Assembly: GCA_947452555.1 (NCBI GenBank)
Contig: CANGDH010000007.1
Location: forward strand, 48,737 to 112,736
DNA from: Bacteroidota bacterium
GTDB lineage: Bacteria; Bacteroidota; Bacteroidia; Chitinophagales; Chitinophagaceae
Direction of reading: 5' to 3'
DNA: 64,000 nt
Shown: piece after piece, positions 1 to 10,965 of the stretch
How the letters are laid out: each line of letters opens with the position of its first letter
Position numbering within the stretch: the first letter of the stretch is position 1
Notes under the pieces: generated by a model
What the model was told of the DNA's origin: nothing
The model's database searches: none
Seen by the model: the letters and a program-made list of their open reading frames with translations, nothing else
Translations under genes and position numbers: made by a program

Positions 1-608
1 GTTTCTAATACCAGCCATTCCATAGGAATTTCTTTAATCGCTTCCGCAACACCTGCATTTTTATATGTAAGTACGCCCCCTAATCCAAGATGAAATCCCA
101 TTCCAATAATATCCGTTGCCGATTCTTTACTCCCACTAAAGCAATGAAAAATTCCTTTTAATCCTTTCTTGGCAAATGGCTTCACCAGCTCTATTGTTTC
201 ACCCATGGCATTACGTGTATGAATTACAATTGGCAAATCATAATCCAAAGCCCATTGCATTTGTAATTCAAAGGACTCATATTGTTGTTGCTTAAAAGTA
301 GTATCCCAATAAAAATCCAAGCCAATTTCACCAATGGCTGCAAATTTTCTTTTGCCCAACCACTCTTCCACAATAGCCAATTCTTCTTTATAATTTTCCT
401 TAACATAACAAGGATGTAAACCCATCATAGCAATGCAATTATTAGGATAGGCAGCTTCCACTGCCATCATAGAGTCAATAGCTGAACTGTCTATTGCAGG
501 CATATAGATTTTGTTGACACCATTAGATAAAGCAGATTTTACAATTGCTGCTAAGTCCTGGCTAAACTCTTCCGAATATATATGAGCATGGGTTTCTGTA
601 AATCGCAT
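1..608 (-). CDS. TatD family hydrolase, C-terminus cut by window edge
   Basis: Metal-dependent hydrolase of the TatD family, whose members act as 3'-5' DNA/RNA exonucleases in the cytoplasm. Read leftward from the ATG at 606-608, about 202 residues are in the window and the frame runs open off base 1. Visible metal-site motifs: ETHAHIY near the N-terminus (H7 and H9), GEIGLDFYW, VIHTRNA and IFHCFSGS, in the family order. No in-frame ATG lies upstream. It stands alone: the next gene, a deacetylase, is on the same strand but 172 bp away across a hairpin-rich gap. Family assignment is firm; the exact substrate is not shown by sequence. Confidence 0.9.
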   Translation of the reverse strand, partial: MRFTETHAHIYSEEFSQDLAAIVKSALSNGVNKIYMPAIDSSAIDSMMAVEAAYPNNCIAMMGLHPCYVKENYKEELAIVEEWLGKRKFAAIGEIGLDFYWDTTFKQQQYESFELQMQWALDYDLPIVIHTRNAMGETIELVKPFAKKGLKGIFHCFSGSKESATDIIGMGFHLGLGGVLTYKNAGVAEAIKEIPMEWLVLE

Positions 609-779
609 AGAATCAGCTTTAGATGCAAAAAAAGGATATTTTTTGCAACCTACATACTAAATCTCTTTATTTCAACGTTTTAGGGTTGTATTGAACGATA
701 GTCGCTTAGTAACCGACTTAAAAATTTGTTTTTTATAGGGTACGGATTATACAGGCCGAGGTTTCTACCTTGGCCTTTT
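609..779. other. hairpin-rich gap between deacetylase and TatD genes
   Basis: This gap holds three dyads: TGCAAAAAA paired with TTTTTTGCA near 623-646, AGTCG paired with CGACT near 699-717, and a strong hairpin with a T-run at 753-781. No ORF, tRNA or recognised RNA family was seen. Both flanking genes read leftward, so a rightward terminator here has no obvious gene to serve. Confidence 0.45.
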
Positions 780-781
780 TT
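753..781 (+). terminator. intrinsic terminator-like hairpin, rightward
   Basis: AGGCCGAGG and CCTTGGCCT form a 9-bp stem (one G-U pair) around a 6-nt loop, followed by TTTTTT on the + strand. Leftward, the same hairpin follows the deacetylase stop but is trailed by GTATAAT rather than a U-run, so it is better as a + strand terminator. Confidence 0.55.
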
Positions 782-1403
782 ATACTAGAGCTCTAAATTG
801 ATACCCTTCTTTGCTAAAATATTCTAAGACTGTTGGCAAAGCCACAGACAATCTATTCCAGGCCTTACTACTGTCGTGAAAAACTATAATGGATCCCGCC
901 TTAGCATATTTAATCACATTGTTAGTACACTTTTCTCCCGAAATGGAAATGTCAAAGTCGCCACTTAAAACATCCCACATGATAATCTTTTGTGGTAAGG
1001 CAAGATTATTCTTAATCTGTTTTATTTGTGCAATAGTGATTCTACCGTATGGTGGCCTAAACAAATTAGAATTTATTTTTTCTGCTGCTAATTCAATATT
1101 CTGAATATACGTTTCAGTTTTAGTGTTCCACCCATTTAAATGATTTTGGGTATGATTCCCTACAACATGTCCTTCCTGTATTATTTGATTAAAAATAGAA
1201 GTATTTTCCGCTACATTTTTTCCTATACAAAAAAAACTTGCTTTCGCATTATACTTAGCCAATTGTTCTAGTACAAAAGGCGTCACTATTGGATGCGGAC
1301 CGTCATCAAAACTTAAATAAATGACCTTCTCCTTTGTTGGAATTCTCCAAGTGCAACTAGGGTATAAAGCCCTAAGCCAAAAAGGTGTTTTAATAAAATA
1401 CAT
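780..1403 (-). CDS. polysaccharide deacetylase (NodB homology domain)
   Basis: Carbohydrate esterase family 4 type deacetylase, 207 residues, expected to remove N-acetyl groups from a surface glycan or peptidoglycan. The catalytic motifs are all present: YLSFDDGPHP (D33, D34), HTQNH (H84, H88 metal ligands), RPPYGR (116-121), WDVLSGDFD, and IIVFHDS near the C-terminus. The first 20 residues are hydrophobic and may act as a short membrane anchor; no clear signal peptidase site. I use the ATG at 1403; a TTG two codons upstream lies inside the -7 box TATCTTTG. Divergent from gltX. Substrate cannot be told from sequence. Confidence 0.88.
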   Translation of the reverse strand: MYFIKTPFWLRALYPSCTWRIPTKEKVIYLSFDDGPHPIVTPFVLEQLAKYNAKASFFCIGKNVAENTSIFNQIIQEGHVVGNHTQNHLNGWNTKTETYIQNIELAAEKINSNLFRPPYGRITIAQIKQIKNNLALPQKIIMWDVLSGDFDISISGEKCTNNVIKYAKAGSIIVFHDSSKAWNRLSVALPTVLEYFSKEGYQFRALV

Positions 1404-1406
1404 AAC

Positions 1407-1448
1407 CAAAGATAAATAGTTCTTTTGCCTGTTTGAATATTATCTTTG
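1407..1448. promoter_or_regulatory. back-to-back -7 boxes for deacetylase and gltX
   Basis: CAAAGATA at 1407-1414 (TATCTTTG on the - strand) and TATCTTTG at 1441-1448 form a perfect 8-bp inverted repeat separated by 26 bp. Both match the Bacteroidota -7 consensus TAnnTTTG. They sit 3 nt from the deacetylase ATG and 5 nt from the gltX ATG, so both mRNAs would be leaderless or nearly so. The two -33 regions must overlap. Confidence 0.6.
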
Positions 1449-1453
1449 TAAAA

Positions 1454-3001
1454 ATGAATAAAAGCATGGATGCAAAGGTTAGAGTAAGGTTTGCGCCCTC
1501 TCCTACGGGCGGGTTACACCTTGGTGGAGTTAGAACTGTTTTGTTTAATTACTTATTTGCAAAACACCATAATGGAGAATTTATATTAAGAATAGAAGAC
1601 ACAGACCAATCAAGATTTGTTCCAGGTGCAGAACAATATATTTTAGACACTTTAGCTTGGTGTGGATTGTCTCCAGACGAGAGTCCTGTGCACGGAGGCA
1701 ATTATGGTCCCTACCGACAAAGCGAGCGCAAAGCAAACTATAAAAAATATGCTGATCAATTAATTGCGCAAGGCAATGCTTATTATGCATTTGATACTCC
1801 TGCGGACCTAGAAGCAAAAAGAGCTGAGGTTCCAAACTTTCAGTATAGCAGAACGCATAGAATGGAAATGAAAAATTCAATTTCATTATCAGCAACTGAA
1901 GTGGAATCATTATTAAAAAATAATACTCCACATGTAGTTAGAATTAAAATGCCTGAAAATGAAGAAGTAATTTTTGAAGATATTATTAGAGGCGAAGTAA
2001 GTTTTGATGCAAGCACTGTTGATGATAAAGTTTTACTAAAAGCAGACGGAATGCCTACTTATCATTTAGCAGTAGTAGTGGACGATCATCTAATGAAAAT
2101 AACGCACGCATTTAGAGGAGAAGAATGGTTACCAAGTGCACCAGTGCATATTTTATTATGGAAATATTTATTTGGATTAGATCAAATGCCTAAATGGGCA
2201 CATTTGCCATTAATATTAAAGCCGGACGGACATGGAAAACTTAGCAAGCGTGACGGCGAGCGTTTAGGCTTCCCTGTTTTTGCAATGGACTGGACCGACC
2301 ATATCACAAAAGAAAATACTATTGGATTTAAAGAAAAAGGTTTTTTACCTGAAGCATTTATAAATTTATTGGCATTACTTGGATGGAATGATGGCACAGA
2401 TAAAGAAATTTTTACCATGGAAGAATTGATCGCTAGTTTCTCTTTAGACAGAGTGCATAAAGGCGGTGCAAAATTTGATTATGAAAAAGCTAAATGGTTT
2501 AATCAAGAATGGATTAAACGAATGGATAATGAAAAATTATCGCGATTAGTTCAGCCCTATTTCGACAAGGCTGAAATTGAAATTCATGAACACGACTATT
2601 TAGTAAAAATAATTGGCCTAGTAAAAGAACGTTGTCATCTATTACCCGATTTTATTACTCAAAGTGCTTTCTTCTTTAAGGCACCCACAACAATAGATAC
2701 TGCTTCAATCACCCCTAAATGGGAAGCAAAAAAACAGCAATTTTTCGAAGCGCTTGTTAAGATTTATTCGGACCATATAATTGCAGATAAACAAACTATT
2801 CCTGCAATAGAATTGGAAGCACATTTTAAAGAATTAGCAGCTTTACATGAATTAAAGCCCGGAGAATTAATGTTGCCATTTAGAATTATGCTAGTAGGTG
2901 GTAAATTTGGTCCAGGAGTTTTTGAAATAGTTGAAGCAATAGAACTTAAAGATGCAACTAGTAGAATTCAATACTGCTTACAAATATTGTCCACGAATTA
3001 A
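1454..3001 (+). CDS. gltX: glutamate--tRNA ligase
   Basis: Class I glutamyl-tRNA synthetase, 515 residues: charges tRNA-Glu with glutamate in the cytoplasm. The HIGH-type motif is FAPSPTGGLHLGG (residues 13-25) and the KMSKS-type motif is GKLSKRD (261-267); the RIEDTDQSR segment that follows the first Rossmann half is also intact. Length is slightly above the bacterial norm of about 470. The frame extends upstream to a TTG at 1433, but that overlaps the -7 box TATCTTTG (1441-1448), so the ATG at 1454 is preferred; a second ATG four codons on (MDAKVRV) is possible. First gene of a likely unit with the B12-binding protein 14 nt downstream. Confidence 0.96.
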   Translation: MNKSMDAKVRVRFAPSPTGGLHLGGVRTVLFNYLFAKHHNGEFILRIEDTDQSRFVPGAEQYILDTLAWCGLSPDESPVHGGNYGPYRQSERKANYKKYADQLIAQGNAYYAFDTPADLEAKRAEVPNFQYSRTHRMEMKNSISLSATEVESLLKNNTPHVVRIKMPENEEVIFEDIIRGEVSFDASTVDDKVLLKADGMPTYHLAVVVDDHLMKITHAFRGEEWLPSAPVHILLWKYLFGLDQMPKWAHLPLILKPDGHGKLSKRDGERLGFPVFAMDWTDHITKENTIGFKEKGFLPEAFINLLALLGWNDGTDKEIFTMEELIASFSLDRVHKGGAKFDYEKAKWFNQEWIKRMDNEKLSRLVQPYFDKAEIEIHEHDYLVKIIGLVKERCHLLPDFITQSAFFFKAPTTIDTASITPKWEAKKQQFFEALVKIYSDHIIADKQTIPAIELEAHFKELAALHELKPGELMLPFRIMLVGGKFGPGVFEIVEAIELKDATSRIQYCLQILSTN

Positions 3002-3015
3002 TGTAACTTGTATAT

Positions 3016-3426
3016 ATGAGCGCACCAAAACCAATAAGAGTATTAGTTGCTAAAGTAGGATTAGACGGCCATGATCGTGGCGCTAAGATTATTGCAACAG
3101 CGCTGAGGGATGCTGGCATGGAAGTTATTTATACAGGTTTACGTCAAAGTCCTGAAATGGTAGTGCAAGCTGCTTTGCAAGAAGACGTTGATGCAATTGG
3201 TATTAGTATCTTGTCAGGTGCTCATATGACTGTATTTCCAAAAGTATACCAACTCATGCAAGACAAAGGTTTGAAAGATGTATTGTTAACAGGAGGAGGA
3301 ATTATTCCGGACGCTGACACCCATGCACTCACTTCAATGGGCATTGGTACTTTATTTACACCTGGAACAAACACTTCAGATATTGCTGACTACATTCGAA
3401 CTTGGGTAGCGGAGCACAGAAAGTAA
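3016..3426 (+). CDS. stand-alone cobalamin (B12)-binding domain protein
   Basis: A 136-residue protein consisting only of a B12-binding Rossmann domain like the C-terminal domain of methylmalonyl-CoA mutase. The three family signatures are visible: DGHDRG (D17, H19, G22; H19 is the expected lower cobalt ligand), SIL (64-66) and the LTGGG loop (91-95). It probably serves as the small B12-carrying partner of a mutase encoded elsewhere, converting succinyl- and methylmalonyl-CoA; no catalytic mutase domain is in the window. It lies 14 nt after gltX and 28 nt before an enoyl-CoA hydratase, which fits acyl-CoA or propionate metabolism. Partner identity is inference. Confidence 0.85.
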   Translation: MSAPKPIRVLVAKVGLDGHDRGAKIIATALRDAGMEVIYTGLRQSPEMVVQAALQEDVDAIGISILSGAHMTVFPKVYQLMQDKGLKDVLLTGGGIIPDADTHALTSMGIGTLFTPGTNTSDIADYIRTWVAEHRK

Positions 3427-3454
3427 AACGATTTTTAACTTAAATTGCTTTTAT

Positions 3455-4234
3455 ATGTCATTCCAAACATTGTTTACAAAATTAGAAGATCATACACTGA
3501 TCATTACAATCAATCGTCCTGACAAATTAAATGCGCTAAACCAACAGGTCATGCTAGATTTGGATGCAGTCATGGATCGTGTATATAAGTTTCCAGAAAT
3601 TAAGAGTGTTATTATTACCGGTGCAGGACTTAAAAGTTTTGTTGCAGGTGCTGATATAAAAGAATTTGAAGCCCTTTCGAAAGAGGCAGCCATAGCCGTT
3701 GCAAAAAAAGGACAATCGGTATTTTCTAAAATTGAAAACTCACCTAAACCAGTAATAGCTTGTGTTAATGGATATGCTTTAGGCGGAGGTTGCGAATTGG
3801 CCATGAGCTGTCATTTTATTGTTGCATCTGAAAATGCTTTATTTGGTCAACCTGAAGTAAACCTAGGAATCATGCCTGGTTACGGAGGCACTCAGCGTCT
3901 TACTCAGAAAGTGGGTAAAGCAAGAGCTATGGAATTGATTGTCACTGGCAACACTATTTCAGCCGCTCAAGCACTTGAATATGGACTTGTAAACTATGTA
4001 GTTCCCCAGCCTGATCTTATTGCTAAGGCCCAGTCTATCCTTGGAGCTAGTCATGCCAAAGCACCTATTGCCGTAGCTAATTCCATAAAAGCGGTGAATG
4101 CTGCATGGGACGAGTCTATCAATGGATATGACTTAGAAGCTACCCTTTTTGGAGAATGCTTTATTACTGCAGATTGCAAAGAAGGAATCCAAGCATTTAT
4201 CGACAAAAGAAAGCCTGACTTTAAAGGACACTAA
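3455..4234 (+). CDS. enoyl-CoA hydratase/isomerase family protein
   Basis: Crotonase-fold enzyme, 259 residues, the usual family length. It should hydrate 2-enoyl-CoA to 3-hydroxyacyl-CoA. The oxyanion-hole segments GADIKEF (residues 65-71) and GYALGGGCELA (106-116) are present, with both catalytic glutamates of true hydratases, E114 and E134 (GQPEVNLGIMPGYGGTQRL). Having both glutamates argues for hydratase rather than isomerase activity. It is 28 nt downstream of the B12-binding gene, same strand, and ahead of fumC, which has its own -7 box. Chain-length preference (short-chain beta-oxidation or amino-acid degradation) is not evident from sequence. Confidence 0.9.
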   Translation: MSFQTLFTKLEDHTLIITINRPDKLNALNQQVMLDLDAVMDRVYKFPEIKSVIITGAGLKSFVAGADIKEFEALSKEAAIAVAKKGQSVFSKIENSPKPVIACVNGYALGGGCELAMSCHFIVASENALFGQPEVNLGIMPGYGGTQRLTQKVGKARAMELIVTGNTISAAQALEYGLVNYVVPQPDLIAKAQSILGASHAKAPIAVANSIKAVNAAWDESINGYDLEATLFGECFITADCKEGIQAFIDKRKPDFKGH

Positions 4235-4303
4235 TTCCTGATTTTAAGAATTTCAAGTTCTACTTTAACTTTACTTTTTAGCCCATGTTTTCGTCAGGTG
4301 TGT

Positions 4304-4311
4304 TACCTTTG
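4304..4311 (+). promoter_or_regulatory. -7 box of fumC promoter
   Basis: TACCTTTG matches TAnnTTTG exactly and lies 21 nt before the fumC ATG. The 98-bp gap after the enoyl-CoA hydratase gene supports separate transcription of fumC. No clear TTG -33 box was seen. Confidence 0.55.
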
Positions 4312-4332
4312 CGGTATTAAAATATTGCAACT

Positions 4333-5727
4333 ATGGAATACAGAATTGAGAAAGACACAATGGGAGAAGTGAATGTACCATCACATGTTTATTGGGGTGC
4401 ACAAACACAAAGAAGTATTGAGAATTTTAAAATTGCTCAAGACATTAACCGTATGCCTAAAGAAATCATTAAGGCATTTGCTTATTTAAAAAAAGCAGCA
4501 GCCTTAACCAATTTTGATGCAGGTGTTTTACCTAAAGAAAAATGCGATTTAATTGGACAAGTTTGTGATGAAATATTAGCAGGTAAATTAGATGATCAAT
4601 TTCCTTTAGTAGTATGGCAGACTGGTAGTGGTACCCAAAGCAATATGAACATGAATGAAGTGATTGCGTATCGTGGTCATGTGATTCAAGGAGGAAGCTT
4701 GACAGATAAAGAAAAATTCTTGCACCCAAATGACGACGTAAATAAGTCACAGTCTTCTAATGATACTTTCCCAACAGCAATGCATATTGCTGCTTACCAA
4801 ATTTTAAAGGAAACAACTATTCCTGGCATTACTACTTTGAAAAATACTTTGGATGCCAAGAGTGCCGCATTTATGCATGTGGTAAAAATTGGACGTACCC
4901 ATTTTATGGATGCTACTCCATTAACATTAGGGCAGGAAATTAGTGGATATGCTAGTCAATTAAAACATGGACTAAAGGCAATCAATAATACATTAGAACA
5001 TTTAAGTGAATTAGCATTAGGTGGAACTGCCGTTGGAACGGGTATTAATACACCAAAAGGTTATTCAGAAAATGTTGCAAAGCATATTGCAAATCTAACT
5101 GGCTTGCCATTTGTGACTGCTGAAAATAAATTTGAAGCATTAGCAGCACATGACGCCATTGTAGAAACACATGGCGCATTGAAAACTGTGGCAGTTAGCT
5201 TAATGAAAATTGCAAACGATGTTCGTATGTTGTCTTCAGGACCAAGAAGTGGAATTGGCGAATTATTTATTCCAGACAATGAGCCTGGTTCTTCCATCAT
5301 GCCTGGCAAAGTAAATCCAACGCAATCAGAAGCATTAACCATGATTGCTGCACAAGTAATGGGTAACGATGTTGCCATTAACGTTGGAGGATCCATGGGA
5401 CATTTTGAGCTAAACGTATTTAAACCAGTAATGATTTATAATTTCTTACACAGTGCGAGATTAATTGGAGATGGTTGTGTAAGCTTTAATGATAAATGTG
5501 CAATTGGATTAGAGCCAATTGAAGCTAATATCAATAAACATGTAAATAATAGTTTAATGTTAGTGACTTCATTGAACACTAAGATTGGTTATTATAAGTC
5601 TGCAGAGATTGCGCAAAAAGCACATAAAGAAGGAACTACATTAAAGGAAATGGCGGTAAAATTAGGATATGTTACACCTGAAGAATTTGATGCATGGGTG
5701 ATTCCTAAAGACATGGTTGGATTATAA
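4333..5727 (+). CDS. fumC: fumarate hydratase class II
   Basis: Iron-independent fumarase of the TCA cycle, interconverting fumarate and malate, 464 residues as is typical. The superfamily signature [11 protein letters not shown] begins at residue 319, placing the catalytic serine at about 321. [13 protein letters not shown] and the TGSGTQ substrate region, and the [14 protein letters not shown] segment, are intact. It is preceded by its own -7 box at 4304. The stop codon TAA (5725-5727) coincides with the outer end of the left arm of the palindromic element that follows. Convergent with the amidohydrolase gene beyond that element. Confidence 0.97.
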   Translation: MEYRIEKDTMGEVNVPSHVYWGAQTQRSIENFKIAQDINRMPKEIIKAFAYLKKAAALTNFDAGVLPKEKCDLIGQVCDEILAGKLDDQFPLVVWQTGSGTQSNMNMNEVIAYRGHVIQGGSLTDKEKFLHPNDDVNKSQSSNDTFPTAMHIAAYQILKETTIPGITTLKNTLDAKSAAFMHVVKIGRTHFMDATPLTLGQEISGYASQLKHGLKAINNTLEHLSELALGGTAVGTGINTPKGYSENVAKHIANLTGLPFVTAENKFEALAAHDAIVETHGALKTVAVSLMKIANDVRMLSSGPRSGIGELFIPDNEPGSSIMPGKVNPTQSEALTMIAAQVMGNDVAINVGGSMGHFELNVFKPVMIYNFLHSARLIGDGCVSFNDKCAIGLEPIEANINKHVNNSLMLVTSLNTKIGYYKSAEIAQKAHKEGTTLKEMAVKLGYVTPEEFDAWVIPKDMVGL

Positions 5728-6011
5728 TTTTAGAATTCACCGTTGGCGGAACATTCCATCCTTCTCTGTTCGTCATTACGCTAAAAAGGGGAAAGCTTAA
5801 ACTAAAAGTCAGAACTCGCACTATGTGCTCAAACATGCTGACTTTCTTTACGTTTAACTTTCCCCTTTTCTTTACGATACAAATCTTCGATTTGTAAAAA
5901 ATTATTAGAGTGTTTTTATTTAAACACTTATTTTAATTTAAGTATTTAAATAAAAACTTTAGACTCAGAGTTCAGTATTGGAATGTTCCCAACTTATGAA
6001 TTCAAAAATTA
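5725..6011. mobile_element. MITE-like palindromic element without transposase
   Basis: A 287-bp block bounded by imperfect terminal inverted repeats: TAATTTTAGAATTC at 5725-5738 against GAATTCAAAAATTA at 5998-6011 (one mismatch), continuing inward through GGAACATTCCA (5748-5758) and its complement TGGAATGTTCC (5979-5989). Inside are a long hairpin (AAAAGGGGAAAG at 5784-5795 with its complement at 5858-5869, plus AAAGTCAG/CTGACTTT), a perfect hairpin ACAAATC/GATTTGT (5879-5895) and an 18-bp hairpin with one mismatch (5913-5956). It carries no ORF. The outermost TAA/TTA provide the stop codons of fumC and of the convergent amidohydrolase. A TA target duplication is possible. It could alternatively be a large bidirectional terminator. 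Confidence 0.6.
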
Positions 6012-7634
6012 GTGCACCCTTTCGCCGTTCAAAAATGTCTTCAGCACTTTAACGTGCAAAATACTATCTGTAGGCACTTTCATTAAGTCTTTGTCTAGTA
6101 TAATAAAATCGGCCTTCTTACCTACTTCTAATGAACCAATTTGTTTTTCCATACGATTGGCTTTAGCTGCCCAAATTGTCATACCACGGATAGTCTGCTC
6201 ACGGGTTAAGACATTCTCCATTTGAAAACCACCTGTTGGAAAACCTTTGCTGTCCTGTCTTGCCACCGCTGCTAAAAATGTTTTAAACGGATTAATCTCC
6301 TCTACAGGAAAATCAGTACCCAATGGCAACCAATTGTTTTGTTCTAATAATTGTTTGTACGCATAGCCTCCTTTTAATCTTTCAGCACCTAATCTTTCAC
6401 CTGCCCAATACATATCACTAGTAGCATGTGTAGGCTGCACCGAAGGAATAATACTATTGTCTCCAAAGTAATGGAAGTCAGCTGCATTAATAATTTGTGC
6501 ATGCTCTATTCTCCAACGCTTGTCATTCTTTCCTTTTAAATATTTAGCATACACTTTTAGAATTGTTCTGTTAGCACTATCTCCAATTGCATGTGTACAC
6601 ATTTGGAAATCGGTATTAATTAGTTTTGCAGCTACTGAATCAAAATGCGCTGCACTACTTAATAAGAATCCAGACCATCCTGCTTTGTCTGCATAGGGTT
6701 GCAACAAACAAGCGCCTCTACTCCCTAACGCACCATCACCATATACTTTCACCCCTTTAACCGATAATCGATCTGTAATATATCCGCCACCAGTAAAATA
6801 TTTTGAAGTGTACGATTCCGGCTTATCACTCAACATTACATATAAACGCATTTTTAAATCATTACTTTTTTGCAAAGCGTCTACTTGATCAATATCTGAA
6901 GGACTTAGTCCACAATCTGTAATAGTTGTTAATCCAGTCGCAAAGCAGTTTTGTTGTGCCGCGGTTAACCAATCTTTATAATCTGCTTTGGTAGCAGCTG
7001 GGACATGACATTCTACTACTCCTACTGCATTGTCAACTAAGAGTCCAGTCAACTTACCGTCTTGCATTGTAAACTGTCCTCCTTCGATTGTTTGACCCGG
7101 TTTTACCCCTGCTAAGTTTAAAGCAAAATCATTTGCAACACTAGCATGACCATCAACCCTTTCTAATAAAACAGGGCGATCTGGAAATAAAATATTTAAT
7201 GCTGCATTAGTAGGAAATGCTTTGCCAGGAAAACGATTCTGATCCCAACCACGTCCTTTAATCCATCCTTTACCGGGATGTTTTGCTGCAAAGTCTTTAA
7301 CTCTTGAGATAGCCTCCTCCCAAGAAGGAATAAACATTAAATCCACTGCATATAAGGATTGTCCATACCCCATAAAATGGGCATGTGCATCCACAAAACC
7401 AGGATATATAATTGCACCAGCGGCATTCACTACACTATCAGATTGATATTCTTTTAAAATAGCATCATTCGTGCCCAATGCTACAATTTTACCGTCCTGA
7501 ATTGCCATAGCTTCTGCAGTAGCAAAGTCATTGTTAACGGTATATATTTGTGCATGGTGCACTATCAAGTCTACTCTTTGGTTAATACAAGAACTGCATA
7601 AAACCATCATAACAATAGCAAATAATTGACGCAT
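6009..7634 (-). CDS. YtcJ-like amidohydrolase, probable lipoprotein
   Basis: Amidohydrolase_3 family (YtcJ-like) TIM-barrel metal-dependent hydrolase, 541 residues. The N-terminus MRQLFAIVMMVLCSSC looks like a signal peptide ending in a relaxed Bacteroidota lipobox with C16 as the lipid site, so it likely acts in the periplasm or on the outer membrane. The metal-site HxH is DAHAHF (H84, H86); further family motifs are HAIGDSANR, IEHAQ, SVQPTHATSDMYW and the distal GTDFPVEEINPF. It follows the AraC-family gene by 42 nt on the same strand, so the regulator may control it. Substrate (an amide, carbamate or cyclic imide) cannot be assigned. Confidence 0.88.
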   Translation of the reverse strand: MRQLFAIVMMVLCSSCINQRVDLIVHHAQIYTVNNDFATAEAMAIQDGKIVALGTNDAILKEYQSDSVVNAAGAIIYPGFVDAHAHFMGYGQSLYAVDLMFIPSWEEAISRVKDFAAKHPGKGWIKGRGWDQNRFPGKAFPTNAALNILFPDRPVLLERVDGHASVANDFALNLAGVKPGQTIEGGQFTMQDGKLTGLLVDNAVGVVECHVPAATKADYKDWLTAAQQNCFATGLTTITDCGLSPSDIDQVDALQKSNDLKMRLYVMLSDKPESYTSKYFTGGGYITDRLSVKGVKVYGDGALGSRGACLLQPYADKAGWSGFLLSSAAHFDSVAAKLINTDFQMCTHAIGDSANRTILKVYAKYLKGKNDKRWRIEHAQIINAADFHYFGDNSIIPSVQPTHATSDMYWAGERLGAERLKGGYAYKQLLEQNNWLPLGTDFPVEEINPFKTFLAAVARQDSKGFPTGGFQMENVLTREQTIRGMTIWAAKANRMEKQIGSLEVGKKADFIILDKDLMKVPTDSILHVKVLKTFLNGERVH

Positions 7635-7676
7635 AATAAATGTTTAGAAAATAAAAATAACTAAAATAAAACGTAA

Positions 7677-8603
7677 TTAGTTCAATAACTCGCAAGGCTT
7701 CAAACCTGTGTGCTTTTTAAAAGCAGCAGAAAAATGCGAAATAGAAGAATATCCTAATAATGCAGAAACATCTGTAACGCTCAAGGACTTTTCATACAAT
7801 AAGTATTTAGCATGCTCCATTCTTTGTTGTTGGTAATAATCAAAGATAGTAGTGCCAAAAATTTCTTTAAACCCTTTTTTCAAGTAACACTCATTCATAG
7901 CTACTTTACGACTTAATTCCTTAATCGTAATTGGATCACCAATATGTTGTAATAAAATTTCTCTTGCTTGATAAATACTCTCCTTGCCTCTGTCGTCTGC
8001 TAAAAATTTACATGAAAATCCTTCTTCTTTTTCATCATCTATTACCCCTTCCAAACTTTGTAAAAGTAATTCATGAATTTTTGCATTGATAAAAATATTC
8101 TCCAATGACCCAGTATAACTGTGATTCAACACTTCGTCTAAAGTAGAACGCTTACGAATACTTAAAGGAAATATTTTAGTAAATGCATTAGGATGTTTAA
8201 AAGCCAGCACTTCGTCTTTTGTGGAATTCAATTTTACGTTATGTACAAACTGACGCAAAAATGTGGAAGTAAAATGAAAGCAAAAAACGTCCACAGTTCT
8301 TAATGGGCCTTCGCAATCCTCAGTTGGCAATTGATTACAAGAACCGCACAATTTATTATCACAATATCTATTTCCAGAAATACAAAATCTTAATTCAAGG
8401 AAATTATCCTTTGGATGATGCGCGTCAAAATGATAAACAAACATCCCAGTATCTTCAGTTGTCCATGAATCCGACGCAGAATATCTTCTGATACTATATT
8501 GCGTGGAACCTGGAATATGTTGATCTTTATGCCATAACAAGGCCATTCCAGCAAATTCTGCCGGTTTATTTCCTTGTTTTAATATGTCTAATGCTTGATT
8601 CAC
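7677..8603 (-). CDS. AraC family transcriptional regulator
   Basis: A 308-residue regulator with a C-terminal AraC DNA-binding domain (about residues 210-308): the first helix-turn-helix covers ITIKELSRKVAMNECYLKKG and the second covers SVTDVSALLGYSSISHFSAA, ending in the family tail FKKHTGLKP. The N-terminal half holds a cysteine-rich patch (CISGNRYCDNKLCGSC, four cysteines) that could bind metal or sense redox state. The start is GTG at 8601-8603 with no upstream ATG; a -7 box TAAATTTG lies 5 nt before it. The nearest co-directional gene is the YtcJ-like amidohydrolase, the best guess for a target. Effector unknown. Confidence 0.88.
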   Translation of the reverse strand: MNQALDILKQGNKPAEFAGMALLWHKDQHIPGSTQYSIRRYSASDSWTTEDTGMFVYHFDAHHPKDNFLELRFCISGNRYCDNKLCGSCNQLPTEDCEGPLRTVDVFCFHFTSTFLRQFVHNVKLNSTKDEVLAFKHPNAFTKIFPLSIRKRSTLDEVLNHSYTGSLENIFINAKIHELLLQSLEGVIDDEKEEGFSCKFLADDRGKESIYQAREILLQHIGDPITIKELSRKVAMNECYLKKGFKEIFGTTIFDYYQQQRMEHAKYLLYEKSLSVTDVSALLGYSSISHFSAAFKKHTGLKPCELLN

Positions 8604-8608
8604 TTATA

Positions 8609-8616
8609 CAAATTTA
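8609..8616 (-). promoter_or_regulatory. -7 box of the AraC-family gene
   Basis: On the - strand TAAATTTG, then TATAA, then the GTG start. A transcript starting the usual few bases after the box would begin at or just before the start codon. Confidence 0.45.
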
Positions 8617-8827
8617 ATGTATAAACATCAATAAGGCATAAATGGTTCATTTAATGACTCAAAAATGACAGTTAACCCCTTTAAAAAATATAGACGCAGG
8701 ATACTGTAAAAAGATCCCACTTAAAGGCCATTTTTAGCCCCATTTTCGGCCTCTTTATAATTCACAGCTAAATGAATTTGGGGATAACTAAGTAGGCGCT
8801 AAATGGGCCTAAAACTCTTAATTTTCT

Positions 8828-10858
<2,031 letters not shown>

Positions 10859-10965
10859 TTGACTCCTTTTTGACGATTTTAACAAAAAACCAATAGTAAT
10901 TTTCAACGAATCCCAATAAATAACCTACTTTCAATCAGAAATTTTCACTCTAAAATTTATACAAA

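Noticed and set aside
3016..3426. Broken methylmalonyl-CoA mutase
   Set aside because: The B12 domain has its own start, full length and all motifs; stand-alone small B12 subunits are known, so this is not a remnant.
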